Assembly: GCA_016208315.1 (NCBI GenBank)
Contig: JACQYF010000139.1
Location: 1-64,000, forward strand
Source: Chloroflexota bacterium
GTDB taxonomy: Bacteria; Chloroflexota; Anaerolineae; UBA4142
Reading direction: 5' to 3'
DNA length: 64,000 nucleotides
The notes under the pieces are model-generated. The model was not told where the DNA came from. It ran no database searches and was given only the letters and a program-made list of their open reading frames with translations. The position numbers and the translations under genes are program-made. Below are positions 8,635-18,193 of this stretch, piece by piece; positions within the stretch are counted from its first letter, which is position 1, and each line of letters opens with the position of its first letter.

Positions 8635-11397
8635 ATGACGAAATCGATTCAACAAGCCCAGCAATTGGGACAATCCATTTGGTACGACAACATCCGGCGC
8701 GCCCTGCTCACCTCGGGCGAGTTGAAACGGCTGGTGGAGGATGGCGTGGTCGGCGTCACGTCCAACCCGAGTATTTTTGAAAAGGCGATTGTTGGCAGTA
8801 CCGACTATGATTCGGCGTTGCGGACGCTCGCGCAGGAAGGCAATGAACTGGATGCGATCTATGAGACGCTCGTGTTGGATGACATTGCCACGACTGCCGA
8901 TTTGTTGCGCCCAGTTTATGGTCGCACGGATGGGCGCGATGGCTACGTCAGCGTTGAGGTTCGTCCGACCCTAGCGCACGATACGGACGGCACGATCTCC
9001 GAAGCGCGGCGATTGTTCCACGCCTTGGCGCGTCCGAACGTAATGATCAAAGTGCCAGCGACGCCCGAAGGAATTCCTGCAATTGAAGCGCTGATCGCCG
9101 AAGGCATCAACGTCAACGTCACCCTCATCTTTTCAATTGAATCGTATGGGGCAGTCGCCGACGCGTACCTGAGGGGACTGGAAAAACGCGCGGCAAACGG
9201 CGGTGATCTGCGTCACGTGGCATCGGTCGCTTCCTTCTTCGTCAGCCGGGTAGATACGGCCGTGGATCGGCAACTTGACGCGCTCATTCGCGGCGGAAAA
9301 AAGGATTTGCAATCTTTACTCGGTCAAGCCGCGATGGCGAACAGCAAACTAGCGTATGCGCGCTTCAAGGAGATCTTTAACAGCCAACGTTTCGCTACGC
9401 TTCAAGCCCAGGGCGCGCGCGTGCAACGTCCCTTGTGGGCAAGCACGGGCACCAAGAATCCGCAGTACCGTGATGTCGTGTACGTCGAAGGACTGATTGG
9501 CGCAGACACGGTCAACACCGTACCGCCAGCGACGCTGACGGCGTTCAACGATCACGGTCAGGTCGCGGCAACGCTGGAAACAGGACTGGCTGAAGCGAAA
9601 CGGACCCTGGCACAACTTGCTGACGTGGGGATTGATCTTGCCACCATCACGCGCGATCTGCAAGCCGAAGGCGTTCAGGCATTTGTCGAGTCATTCGACA
9701 AACTACTCGCGAATCTTGACGACAAACGCGCGCGGTTGCTTGCCAATGCACACACCCACACGGCGAACCTGGGTACAACGCATGCCGATGTGGATGCAAC
9801 GCTTGTAGACTTGCAAAGGCGCGCTGTCGTTCGGCGAATCTGGGCAAAAGATCACACCGTTTGGAAATCCGACCCGCGCGAGATCACAAATCGGCTGGGC
9901 TGGCTGACTGTGGCAGACACTCTGCACGAGCACGCCGACGAATTGATCGCCTTTACCGATGAAATTCGCCGCGCCGGTTTCAAGGATGTCGTCTTGCTCG
10001 GTATGGGTGGAAGCAGTCTTGCGCCTGAAGTGTTTCGCGTGACCTTTGGCAAACGGCGCGGCTATCCTCGACTGCACGTACTGGATTCGACCATCCCCGC
10101 GTGGGTGCGGCGCGTGACCCAGGCGATTGATCCCGCGCACACGTTGTTCATTGTCTCCAGTAAATCAGGCGGCACGTTGGAGGTGAGATCATTCTTCAAA
10201 TATTTTTACGCGTTGGTTGCGAAGAACAAGCGCAAACGCGCGGGTGAAAATTTTATCGCGATCACCGATCCTAACACGAGTCTACAACAACTCGCCGAGT
10301 CGTATCACTTTCGCCGCGTCTTTATCAATCCGCCCGATATTGGCGGTCGCTATTCTGCGCTGTCCTACTTTGGAATTGTGCCGGCCGCGTTGGCGGGTGT
10401 CGATATTCACACACTGCTTCAACGGGGCGAGTGTATGGCTGAGAGTTGCGCCGAATGTGTGCCCGCGCACGAGAATCCTGGGGCGTGGCTGGGGGCGGTC
10501 CTCGGCGCCTTTGCGAAAGCAAGACGCGACAAAGTCACGTTCATCACCTCGCCCAGGATCGCAACGTTCGGGTTGTGGGCGGAGCAGTTGATTGCGGAAA
10601 GCACGGGCAAAGAAGGCAAGGGTATCTTGCCCATCGCACAGGAACCATTCGCTTCGGCAAAGGAATATGACGCCGATCGCGTTTTCGCTTATTTGCGATT
10701 GGATGGCGACGACAACCGCGCGAGTGATCGGCACGTCGTCGCGCTGGAAAAAGCGGGACAACCCGTGATTCGCGTGACCCTGCGCGATCGTTACGATCTG
10801 GGTGCGGAATTTTTCCGTTGGGAATTTGCGACGGCCATCGCGGGCGCGCTCATCGGCATCCATCCCTTCGATCAACCGAACGTGCAAGAAAGCAAAGATT
10901 ACACGGCGGCGGTCTTGAATGGCGCGCGCGCCAAAAGCATGATTCCACCAACGCCCAATACTGGCACACTGGCTGATCTTTTGGCGCAAGCCCATTCGGG
11001 CGACTATGTAGCACTGATGGCGTACGTGAACGGCACGCCACAAGTGGACGCGGCGTTGAATGATTTGCGCTCGGTCCTTTTGAAGCAGTATCGCTTGCCC
11101 AACACACTGGGCTATGGACCGCGCTTTTTACACTCGACGGGACAATTGCATAAGGGGGGCGCGAACAAGGGACTGTTCGTGCAACTGACAGCCGATGGGG
11201 GTGAAACCTTGCCTGTGCCTGACGAAGGATATAGTTTCGCTCAACTCGCCGCCTCTCAAGTGGTGGGCGATTACGCATCCTTGCTCAATCACGAGCGACG
11301 CGTGGTGAGGATCCACTTGGGAAGAAACAGCGTACACGAGATTCGCCAGTTGATTGCCGAATTGAAAAGCGCACGTACACGCAGAGGTCGCCGATGA
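8635..11397 (+). CDS. Bifunctional transaldolase / glucose-6-phosphate isomerase
   Basis: 920 aa; transaldolase half (VTSNPSIFEKAIVGS, FFVSRVDTAVD, WASTGTKNP) fused to PGI half (GMGGSSLAPEVFR, SSKSGGTLEV, GPRFLHSTGQLHKGG). Confidence 0.95.
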   Translation: MTKSIQQAQQLGQSIWYDNIRRALLTSGELKRLVEDGVVGVTSNPSIFEKAIVGSTDYDSALRTLAQEGNELDAIYETLVLDDIATTADLLRPVYGRTDGRDGYVSVEVRPTLAHDTDGTISEARRLFHALARPNVMIKVPATPEGIPAIEALIAEGINVNVTLIFSIESYGAVADAYLRGLEKRAANGGDLRHVASVASFFVSRVDTAVDRQLDALIRGGKKDLQSLLGQAAMANSKLAYARFKEIFNSQRFATLQAQGARVQRPLWASTGTKNPQYRDVVYVEGLIGADTVNTVPPATLTAFNDHGQVAATLETGLAEAKRTLAQLADVGIDLATITRDLQAEGVQAFVESFDKLLANLDDKRARLLANAHTHTANLGTTHADVDATLVDLQRRAVVRRIWAKDHTVWKSDPREITNRLGWLTVADTLHEHADELIAFTDEIRRAGFKDVVLLGMGGSSLAPEVFRVTFGKRRGYPRLHVLDSTIPAWVRRVTQAIDPAHTLFIVSSKSGGTLEVRSFFKYFYALVAKNKRKRAGENFIAITDPNTSLQQLAESYHFRRVFINPPDIGGRYSALSYFGIVPAALAGVDIHTLLQRGECMAESCAECVPAHENPGAWLGAVLGAFAKARRDKVTFITSPRIATFGLWAEQLIAESTGKEGKGILPIAQEPFASAKEYDADRVFAYLRLDGDDNRASDRHVVALEKAGQPVIRVTLRDRYDLGAEFFRWEFATAIAGALIGIHPFDQPNVQESKDYTAAVLNGARAKSMIPPTPNTGTLADLLAQAHSGDYVALMAYVNGTPQVDAALNDLRSVLLKQYRLPNTLGYGPRFLHSTGQLHKGGANKGLFVQLTADGGETLPVPDEGYSFAQLAASQVVGDYASLLNHERRVVRIHLGRNSVHEIRQLIAELKSARTRRGRR

Positions 11398-12197
11398 TTC
11401 GCGCCGCACTCTTTGATCTCGACGGCACGCTCGTCAAAACCGAATGGTTGAAAATGTTATCGTACGCGGACGCAGTCCAGCAACTCAGTCCAACGTCTGT
11501 TACAATCGAGCAGGTGCAACAGGTGTTTATGCAAGTGGTCGGTCGCTCGCGCGAACAAGTGGCGACGACCCTGCTCGAACATTTCAATCTTGCCGTTGTA
11601 GCGCAGGCGCGTCTTGCGGAAATGAACGCGCAATTTCCCTGGCAAGTCCTAGCGCGTCTGCGAATGCAAGTGTACGACATGATGTTGGCGGATCCGCAAG
11701 TGTTGCGCGCGAATCAGTGGGAACACAACGTCGCATTGTTGCGCGCGGCAAAGCAAAGCGGTTGCCGCACCGCGCTCGCCAGTATGTCATACTGCGAGCA
11801 AGTCACCCGTATTCTCGATGCGGTTGGACTCGCGGATCAATTCGAGGTGATTCTTTCGCGCGACGATGTCGAAAAGCCAAAGCCCGATCCCGAAATCTAC
11901 TTGCTCGCGGCACGGTTGCTCGATACCCAGCCCGACGAATGTCTGGTGATCGAAGATTCGCCCGTAGGTGTGCAAGCGGCGGTCGCGGCAGGAATGAATT
12001 GCATCGCGGTCGCCACGCCGCTCACGCGCGAGCAACTGCACGCGCAGAAACTATTGTCCTCGGAATGGATCGTCGATGATCCTGTCACCTTGCCTGCGGT
12101 GGTCGAGCGGATGATCAAAGGTCACCTCGGTGATTCAATCGCACCATGGCAAAACACATTAGGCGGAAGGAACATCCAAAATGGAAAATCAATTTGA
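11394..12197 (+). CDS. HAD-superfamily hydrolase (beta-phosphoglucomutase-like)
   Basis: ALFDLDGTLVKTEWLK...DDVEKPKPDPEIYLLAA...CLVIEDSPVGVQAAVAAGM. Confidence 0.9.
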   Translation: MIRAALFDLDGTLVKTEWLKMLSYADAVQQLSPTSVTIEQVQQVFMQVVGRSREQVATTLLEHFNLAVVAQARLAEMNAQFPWQVLARLRMQVYDMMLADPQVLRANQWEHNVALLRAAKQSGCRTALASMSYCEQVTRILDAVGLADQFEVILSRDDVEKPKPDPEIYLLAARLLDTQPDECLVIEDSPVGVQAAVAAGMNCIAVATPLTREQLHAQKLLSSEWIVDDPVTLPAVVERMIKGHLGDSIAPWQNTLGGRNIQNGKSI

Positions 12198-13590
12198 TCT
12201 AATTATCGTGGGCGGTGGCGCAGGCGCGTTTGCCGCCGCGATCAAAGCGAACGAGTATCAAGCCAAGACGTTGATGATCAACGCGGGTTTGCCGCTCGGC
12301 GGGACGTGTGTCAACGTCGGTTGCGTGCCGAGCAAGAATCTGCTCAAGGTCGGCGAGTTCAAATTTCACGCGCAGCATCACAACTTTGGCTCGATCAACA
12401 TCCCCGACGTGCAGTTCGATTTTCCGCGCGCGATTGACGAAGAACTGCAAACCGTCGCGGAACTGCGTCAGAAAAAATATAACGATGTGCTCGCGAATCT
12501 GGAGCACGTCACTTTACTCGAAGCGCGCGCGCGCTTTGTTTCGCCGCACGAAGTGGAAGCGCGTGGACAGAAATTCTACGGCGACCGATTCGTCATCGCG
12601 GTCGGCTCGACCGCACTGCCCCCGCCGATTCCTGGGATTGAAGAGGTCGGCTATCTGACGCACATCGAAGCGTTGCGGAACAAGCAACTGCCGCGCCGAC
12701 TGCTCGTGATCGGCGCGGGACCTGTCGCGCTTGAATTCGCGCAGATGTTCCGTCATTTCGGCAGTGAGGTGACGCTGGTCGTGCGTGGCAGTATGCTCTA
12801 CAAAAAAACAGAGCCAGAGATCTCTGATGCGCTCGAAGAATATCTGAAACAAGAAGGCATCACGATCTACAAACAGAGTCAGGTCAAACGCCTGCGCGTC
12901 GAGCGCGGTCAAAAGATCGCGACGCTGTTTTCCGACGGACGCGAAACCGAGATCGCGTTCGACGAATTGTTGATCGGCACGGGCAAAACACCGAACACGA
13001 GTGGACTCGGCTTAGACGCGGCAGGTGTTGCAATAAACGAACAGCACGCGATCCGGGTGAACGCCTGGTATCAGACGAACGTGCCGCATATCTACGCGGT
13101 CGGCGACGCGGTGGATTTGCCCAAGCGTCTCGAAACGACGGCAGGCAAGGAGGGCAGTTTTGCGACCACCAATCTGCTCACAGGTGTGAACAAAAAGAAG
13201 ATTGATTACGATCTCGTGCCCGCCGTTGTATTCACGTATCCAGCCGTTGCCGATGTCGGCATCTTGGATGAACAAGTGGGCGAGCGCGGCATCCAGTGCT
13301 ATTGCGGCACCGTTTATTTCGACCAGTTGCCCAAGTCGCTCATCATCAAGGACACCCGCGGGGCGATCAAGATGGTTGCCGAGGACAAGACGAATCGCAT
13401 CGTCGGCGTGCACATCGTCGCGCCGCACGCGGAGGAACTCATCAACGAGGCGATGTACATCCTGCGCGCGCGGATGACGATTGACGATGTGATTGATTCG
13501 CTGACTGTTTTTCCGACGCTCTCGGAGGCGATCAAACTCGCCGCGCTTTCGTTTCGGACCGACATTAGTCGCGTGAGTTGCTGTATTTAG
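12181..13590 (+). CDS. MerA-like FAD-dependent pyridine nucleotide-disulfide oxidoreductase
   Basis: 469 aa; GGTCVNVGCVPSKNLL, PHIYAVGDAVD, C-terminal ...DISRVSCCI vicinal cysteines as in mercuric reductases. Confidence 0.85.
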   Translation: MENQFDLIIVGGGAGAFAAAIKANEYQAKTLMINAGLPLGGTCVNVGCVPSKNLLKVGEFKFHAQHHNFGSINIPDVQFDFPRAIDEELQTVAELRQKKYNDVLANLEHVTLLEARARFVSPHEVEARGQKFYGDRFVIAVGSTALPPPIPGIEEVGYLTHIEALRNKQLPRRLLVIGAGPVALEFAQMFRHFGSEVTLVVRGSMLYKKTEPEISDALEEYLKQEGITIYKQSQVKRLRVERGQKIATLFSDGRETEIAFDELLIGTGKTPNTSGLGLDAAGVAINEQHAIRVNAWYQTNVPHIYAVGDAVDLPKRLETTAGKEGSFATTNLLTGVNKKKIDYDLVPAVVFTYPAVADVGILDEQVGERGIQCYCGTVYFDQLPKSLIIKDTRGAIKMVAEDKTNRIVGVHIVAPHAEELINEAMYILRARMTIDDVIDSLTVFPTLSEAIKLAALSFRTDISRVSCCI

Positions 13591-13621
13591 ACCAAGATGG
13601 AAGAAAAATGAAGGAGAATGT

Positions 13622-14533
13622 ATGGAACTGGGAATGATTGGACTAGGTAAGATGGGCGCGAATATGACACGCCGATTGCTCAACGGTAATCATCGCGTCG
13701 TCGTGTTCGATCCGCGTGTCGAAGCGGTGCAAGAACTGCAAGCCATCGGTGCGGAAGGCACAGCATCGCTGACGGAACTAATCGGCAACGTGAAAACGCC
13801 GCGCACCGTTTGGGTGATGGTACCGTCAGGCAAGATTACGGAGGAGACGATTCAGGCACTCTCCGATTTGTTATCGCCAGGCGACACGGTGATTGACGGT
13901 GGCAACTCAAATTACAAAGATTCGCAACGTCGCGCAAAACTGCTCGAAGCGAAAGGACTGCACTTCATTGACGTTGGCACGAGCGGTGGCATTTGGGGCG
14001 TCACCGAGGGCTATAGTCTAATGATCGGCGGCGAAAAAGAAATCGTCGCGCGGCATCGCGCAATTTTTGAGACGCTTGCGCCAGCGCGCGACCAGGGTTG
14101 GGGACATGTCGGTCCCGCAGGCGCAGGGCATTTCGTCAAGATGATTCACAACGGCATCGAGTACGGATTGATGGAAGCGTATGCCGAAGGATTCGACATT
14201 CTGCAAGCGAAAAAAGAATTCAATCTCCGTCTGCATCAAATCGCCGAAATTTGGCGATACGGCAGCGTCGTCCGCTCGTGGCTGCTCGACTTGACCGCGC
14301 GGGCGTTGGCGGAGAACGAAACCTTGAGTGGCATCAAACCCTGGGTGCCCGATTCGGGCGAGGGACGCTGGACGGTTTTCGAGTCCATCGATCTCAATGT
14401 GCCTGCCCCCGCAATTACATTTTCTTTGCAACGTCGCTTGCGCTCGCGCGATTCCGAACCCTTCGCCGAAAAATTGCTAGCGGCGCAGCGCAATCAATTC
14501 GGGGGACACGCCGTAAAACGCGAGGAGAAATAA
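13622..14533 (+). CDS. gnd: 6-phosphogluconate dehydrogenase (decarboxylating, short form)
   Basis: 303 aa; MELGMIGLGKMGANMTRRL, DGGNSNYKDS, DVGTSGGIWGVTEGYSLMIGG, HNGIEYG. Confidence 0.93.
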   Translation: MELGMIGLGKMGANMTRRLLNGNHRVVVFDPRVEAVQELQAIGAEGTASLTELIGNVKTPRTVWVMVPSGKITEETIQALSDLLSPGDTVIDGGNSNYKDSQRRAKLLEAKGLHFIDVGTSGGIWGVTEGYSLMIGGEKEIVARHRAIFETLAPARDQGWGHVGPAGAGHFVKMIHNGIEYGLMEAYAEGFDILQAKKEFNLRLHQIAEIWRYGSVVRSWLLDLTARALAENETLSGIKPWVPDSGEGRWTVFESIDLNVPAPAITFSLQRRLRSRDSEPFAEKLLAAQRNQFGGHAVKREEK

Positions 14534-16009
14534 ATGGCTGATACTACCACCATCGTCATCTTTGGCGCGTCGGGTGATTTGACGCAACGAAAACTCATTC
14601 CCGCGCTGTTCAATCTGCGTTGCAAACAACGTCTCCCAACTAATTTACAAATTGTTGGTGTCGCATCCACAGCATTGACCGACGCCGATTTTCGCGCTCG
14701 CCTGCGCGCAGGCGTGGACCAGTTTGCCGTGGCGCCGTTTACCGAAAACGAGTGGAACGATTTCTCGGCGCGGTTGTTTTATCGCGCGGGCGCGCGAAGC
14801 GTTACTGATTTCAAAACCTATGCGCGGCTGGCGCAATCGCTTGCGGAATTGGAACGCGGCGAGGTAGACCGATTGTATTACTTGGCGACGCCACCGCAAT
14901 TCTTTGCCGATATTGTCGCGGGGCTGGGTCGCGCGGGGATGACAAATGAAAGCGCGGGTTGGCGACGCGTCGTAATCGAAAAACCGTTTGGCAGTGACCT
15001 GGCTTCGGCGCGCGCACTCAATCAGAAATTGCATCAGACGCTGGACGAAAAACAAATCTATCGGATCGATCACTACTTGGGCAAGGAAACCGTTCAGAAC
15101 ATTCTGGTCTCGCGCTTTGCGAATATGGTGTACGAACCGCTGTGGAATCGCAACTATATCGACCACGTCCAAATCACGGTGGCGGAAGAAGTTGGGGTCG
15201 GGCATCGCGCAGGATATTATGATGGCGTCGGCGTTCTGCGCGATATGTTTCAAAATCACTTGCTGCAATTGCTCTCCCTCGTCGCGATGGAACCGCCCGC
15301 TTCGTTTGACGCCGACGCATCGCGCGAGCAAAAAGTGCAAGTGCTCAAAGCGATTCGACCCATTGCGATGGATCAGGTCGAGCATCACACGATGCGCGGT
15401 CAGTACCGCGGCTATCGCGAAGAAGCAGGTGTCGCACGCGATTCGCAAACCGAAACCTACGCCGCACTGCGGCTGTTCATCGACAACTGGCGTTGGCAAG
15501 ACGTGCCGTTCTATTTGCGCTCGGGCAAGCGAATGGCGGAAAAATCAAGCGAGGTGATCATTCAGTTCAAACAGCCGCCGCATTTGATGTTTCCGAATCC
15601 GCGTGAGCGTGAACTCGAACCCAATCGGCTCGCATTGTGTTTACAACCCGATGAAGGAATTCATCTGCGAACACAAGCCAAGGTTCCCGACACGGTGGCA
15701 GACTTGCGCTCGGTCGATTTGGAATTTCATTATCGCGATTCGTTTGGGGCGGACGCGATTCCTGAAGCATATGAGCGATTGTTGCTCGATGCGCTGAACG
15801 GCGATGCATCGCTCTTTACGCGCGGCGACCGCGCGGAAATTGCGTGGAGTTTACTCGATCCAATCATCGCCGCGTGGCATTCACCCGACGCGCCACTTTT
15901 GGCAACGTACGAGCCAGGAAGTTGGGGACCGCTTGATGCAGACGAATTCATCGCGCGCGACGGTAGGATGTGGTTGCGTGGATGTGGGCGGCACGTCAAA
16001 GAAAAATAG
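14534..16009 (+). CDS. zwf: Glucose-6-phosphate 1-dehydrogenase
   Basis: 491 aa; IFGASGDLTQRKLIPALF, VIEKPFGSDLASA, RIDHYLGKETVQN. Confidence 0.95.
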   Translation: MADTTTIVIFGASGDLTQRKLIPALFNLRCKQRLPTNLQIVGVASTALTDADFRARLRAGVDQFAVAPFTENEWNDFSARLFYRAGARSVTDFKTYARLAQSLAELERGEVDRLYYLATPPQFFADIVAGLGRAGMTNESAGWRRVVIEKPFGSDLASARALNQKLHQTLDEKQIYRIDHYLGKETVQNILVSRFANMVYEPLWNRNYIDHVQITVAEEVGVGHRAGYYDGVGVLRDMFQNHLLQLLSLVAMEPPASFDADASREQKVQVLKAIRPIAMDQVEHHTMRGQYRGYREEAGVARDSQTETYAALRLFIDNWRWQDVPFYLRSGKRMAEKSSEVIIQFKQPPHLMFPNPRERELEPNRLALCLQPDEGIHLRTQAKVPDTVADLRSVDLEFHYRDSFGADAIPEAYERLLLDALNGDASLFTRGDRAEIAWSLLDPIIAAWHSPDAPLLATYEPGSWGPLDADEFIARDGRMWLRGCGRHVKEK

Positions 16010-16032
16010 CGCGCATTGGGTTTGCGAAAGTA

Positions 16033-16050
16033 ATGTAAGCCACCTTACAT
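16033..16050. promoter_or_regulatory. Palindrome ATGTAAG-CCAC-CTTACAT, candidate operator
   Basis: 7-bp perfect arms, 4-nt spacer, about 55 nt upstream of the thioredoxin-like gene. Confidence 0.35.
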
Positions 16051-16104
16051 CATTTTCGGTGAACTACCACTAGAATCGCGAGAGTAGATAGGAGATTGTC
16101 CAAG

Positions 16105-16641
16105 ATGGCTAGAGCGAAACAGCAACAAACGCGCAAGTCCAATTTATTGAAACGTCATCGCGGTGATATTTTAACCGCTATGGTTCTCATTCCACTCGTC
16201 TTGCTGGCGATTTGGGTTTGGAGCGGGCATTTGCGATTGAGCGCGAACGCAAGCGCGCTGCAAAACGATGCGACGAATCCGATCGGCGTGCAAACGAGCA
16301 ATCATCCGACCGATACTGACATCGTCGGAATTCAAGCGGCAGAAGGTGGAACGCTGAACGAACCCGCGCTGGTGTGGTTCCACGCGGATTGGTGCGTGAT
16401 TTGCCAAACGATCAAGCCAACTGTCAACGCGCTCGAAAAGCAGTACGACGGCAAAGTGAAAATCGTCCGTCTCAACGTCGATGCGCCCGAAGCAAGTCGA
16501 TACGTTCAAAAATATCGGGTGCGCGGCACGCCGACTTTTGTGTTCTTTGATCGACACGGCAATATCACTGCCTCGACGGCGGGCTGGCCTGGCGCGCAAC
16601 AAGTGACGCACGCGTTTGATCGGTTGATCGGACAGCCGTAA
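16105..16641 (+). CDS. Membrane-anchored thioredoxin-family protein
   Basis: N-terminal TM (ILTAMVLIPLVLLAIWVWSG), VWFHADWCVICQTIKPTV, GTPTFVFFD. Confidence 0.88.
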   Translation: MARAKQQQTRKSNLLKRHRGDILTAMVLIPLVLLAIWVWSGHLRLSANASALQNDATNPIGVQTSNHPTDTDIVGIQAAEGGTLNEPALVWFHADWCVICQTIKPTVNALEKQYDGKVKIVRLNVDAPEASRYVQKYRVRGTPTFVFFDRHGNITASTAGWPGAQQVTHAFDRLIGQP

Positions 16642-16644
16642 AAC

Positions 16645-16690
16645 AAAACCAGCCAGGTCGTGAGAGATACGACCTGACTGGTTTTTTCTT
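16645..16690 (+). terminator. Rho-independent terminator
   Basis: AAAACCAGCCAGGTCGT / ACGACCTGACTGGTTTT (one mismatch) followed by TTTTTTCTT. Confidence 0.85.
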
Positions 16691-16706
16691 TTGTGTTCGA
16701 TAGCGT

Positions 16707-17420
16707 TCACGGCGCGCCGTAGAGCGGAATGCGTGCGCCGTTCACCACTTGCGCTTCGTCGGAGCACAGGTACAGAATCGTCGCGGCGATTTCCTCGGGC
16801 GTTGTCCACGATGCGTTCTTCGGCGTGCGCTCGCGATTGCGTTCGTGTTGCGCGTCGATTGTTTTCACTTGCAAGATATTGGCTGTGACGCCTGAATTTT
16901 TCAACTCTTGCGCGAGCGTGAGCATCAGCGCTTCTTGCGCGGCTTTGGCAATCGCATAGGGCGAGGCGTGCGCGGGCGGATGCGTCGCCGTCGGCGATGA
17001 AACGACGATAACGCGTCCCCACCGATTGGCGACGAGATGCGGAACAAATGCCTGCGCGAGATGAAATGTCGTCCAGAGATGTTGCTGAAGCATTTTATCT
17101 ACTTCACTGGCGACGAACTCACCGATAGATTTGCCGCCTGTCCAGCCACCCACTAGGTTCAACAAGATATCCACGCGACCGAATTTTGCCATCACCGTTA
17201 TTGCCGCGGCTTTCGTCGCCTCCGTGTTACGCAGATCAACGACGTGCGACAGTACTCGATCAGCAGACAAGTTCAATTCATGCGCCAAGTTTTCCAATTT
17301 TTCCGCATTCGTCCCGAAGAGCGCGAGTCGCGCACCTTGTTCGGCGAAATGTTTAGCGACCACGCGACCCAGGTTGCCCGTTGCGCCTGTGACGACGGCG
17401 ACGCGATTTTCCAATCCCAT
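16707..17420 (-). CDS. SDR-family oxidoreductase
   Basis: MGLENRVAVVTGATGNLGRVVAKHFAEQGARLALFG...SSPTATHPPAHASPYAIAKAA. Confidence 0.9.
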   Translation of the reverse strand: MGLENRVAVVTGATGNLGRVVAKHFAEQGARLALFGTNAEKLENLAHELNLSADRVLSHVVDLRNTEATKAAAITVMAKFGRVDILLNLVGGWTGGKSIGEFVASEVDKMLQQHLWTTFHLAQAFVPHLVANRWGRVIVVSSPTATHPPAHASPYAIAKAAQEALMLTLAQELKNSGVTANILQVKTIDAQHERNRERTPKNASWTTPEEIAATILYLCSDEAQVVNGARIPLYGAP

Positions 17421-17421
17421 A

Positions 17422-18180
17422 CTAGACCTCTTGAATTTCTACCGCTTGCTCGTTCGACATGCCCGCCACAACGGGGCGATCCGTTTGTTCGAGCAAATGT
17501 TCCTTGCCCTCCGTGTCCAATAGATGACCGGACTTGGTCGCCTTGGTATGCAAATAGAACTCGTTGTACGGGTTCGGCGGAATGATGAGCGAGATACGAT
17601 CGGTGATTTTGATGCCAAGCGCGGTCAGCCCCGCTAGTTTGCGCGGGTTATTGGTCATCAGTCGAATCGATTTCACTTTCAACGATTGAAGCATGTGCGC
17701 GGCGACGGCGTAATCGCGTTCGTCGTCGCGAAAACCCAGCGCGATGTTCGCCTCGACCGTGTCGTAGCCGTGATCCTGCAAGCCATACGCGCGAATCTTA
17801 TTGATGAACCCAATCCCGCGTCCCTCTTGGCGCAAGTAAAGTAAAATTCCGTTTTCCATTTTGCCCAACGCACCGAGCGCGGCTTCGAGTTGATCGCGAC
17901 AATCGCAGCGCAAAGAACCAATCGCATCACCCGTCAAACATTCCGAGTGCAGGCGCACAGGCACATTTTCGGCGAAACACGCGTCGCCGTGAACGAACGC
18001 CGCATGTTCCTTGCCATCGCGATTGTTCCAAAAGGCGACGACTTGGAATTTGCCAAAGCGCGAAGGCAAGTCGGCAATCGAAGCGATCTTAACGCAGACT
18101 TTGTCCTCGCCGAAACCATCGCATTTGTGATAGCGATTTTCGTCCAACAGTTCCTTGATTTGCAAATGAGTCAGAGCCAT
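17422..18180 (-). CDS. ribA: GTP cyclohydrolase II
   Basis: MALTHLQIKELL...VRLHSECLTGDAIGSLRCDCRDQLEAAL...YLRQEGRGIGFINKIRAYGLQD...LMTNNPRKL. Confidence 0.92.
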   Translation of the reverse strand: MALTHLQIKELLDENRYHKCDGFGEDKVCVKIASIADLPSRFGKFQVVAFWNNRDGKEHAAFVHGDACFAENVPVRLHSECLTGDAIGSLRCDCRDQLEAALGALGKMENGILLYLRQEGRGIGFINKIRAYGLQDHGYDTVEANIALGFRDDERDYAVAAHMLQSLKVKSIRLMTNNPRKLAGLTALGIKITDRISLIIPPNPYNEFYLHTKATKSGHLLDTEGKEHLLEQTDRPVVAGMSNEQAVEIQEV

Positions 18181-18193
18181 TTCAGTTTTCCTT

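Noticed and set aside
12181-13590. Calling this merA outright
   Set aside because: No HMA domain or mer neighbours; only the family-level assignment is supported.
14645-15499. 284-aa antisense ORF opposite zwf
   Set aside because: Shadow of the well-conserved G6PDH gene; no recognisable domain.
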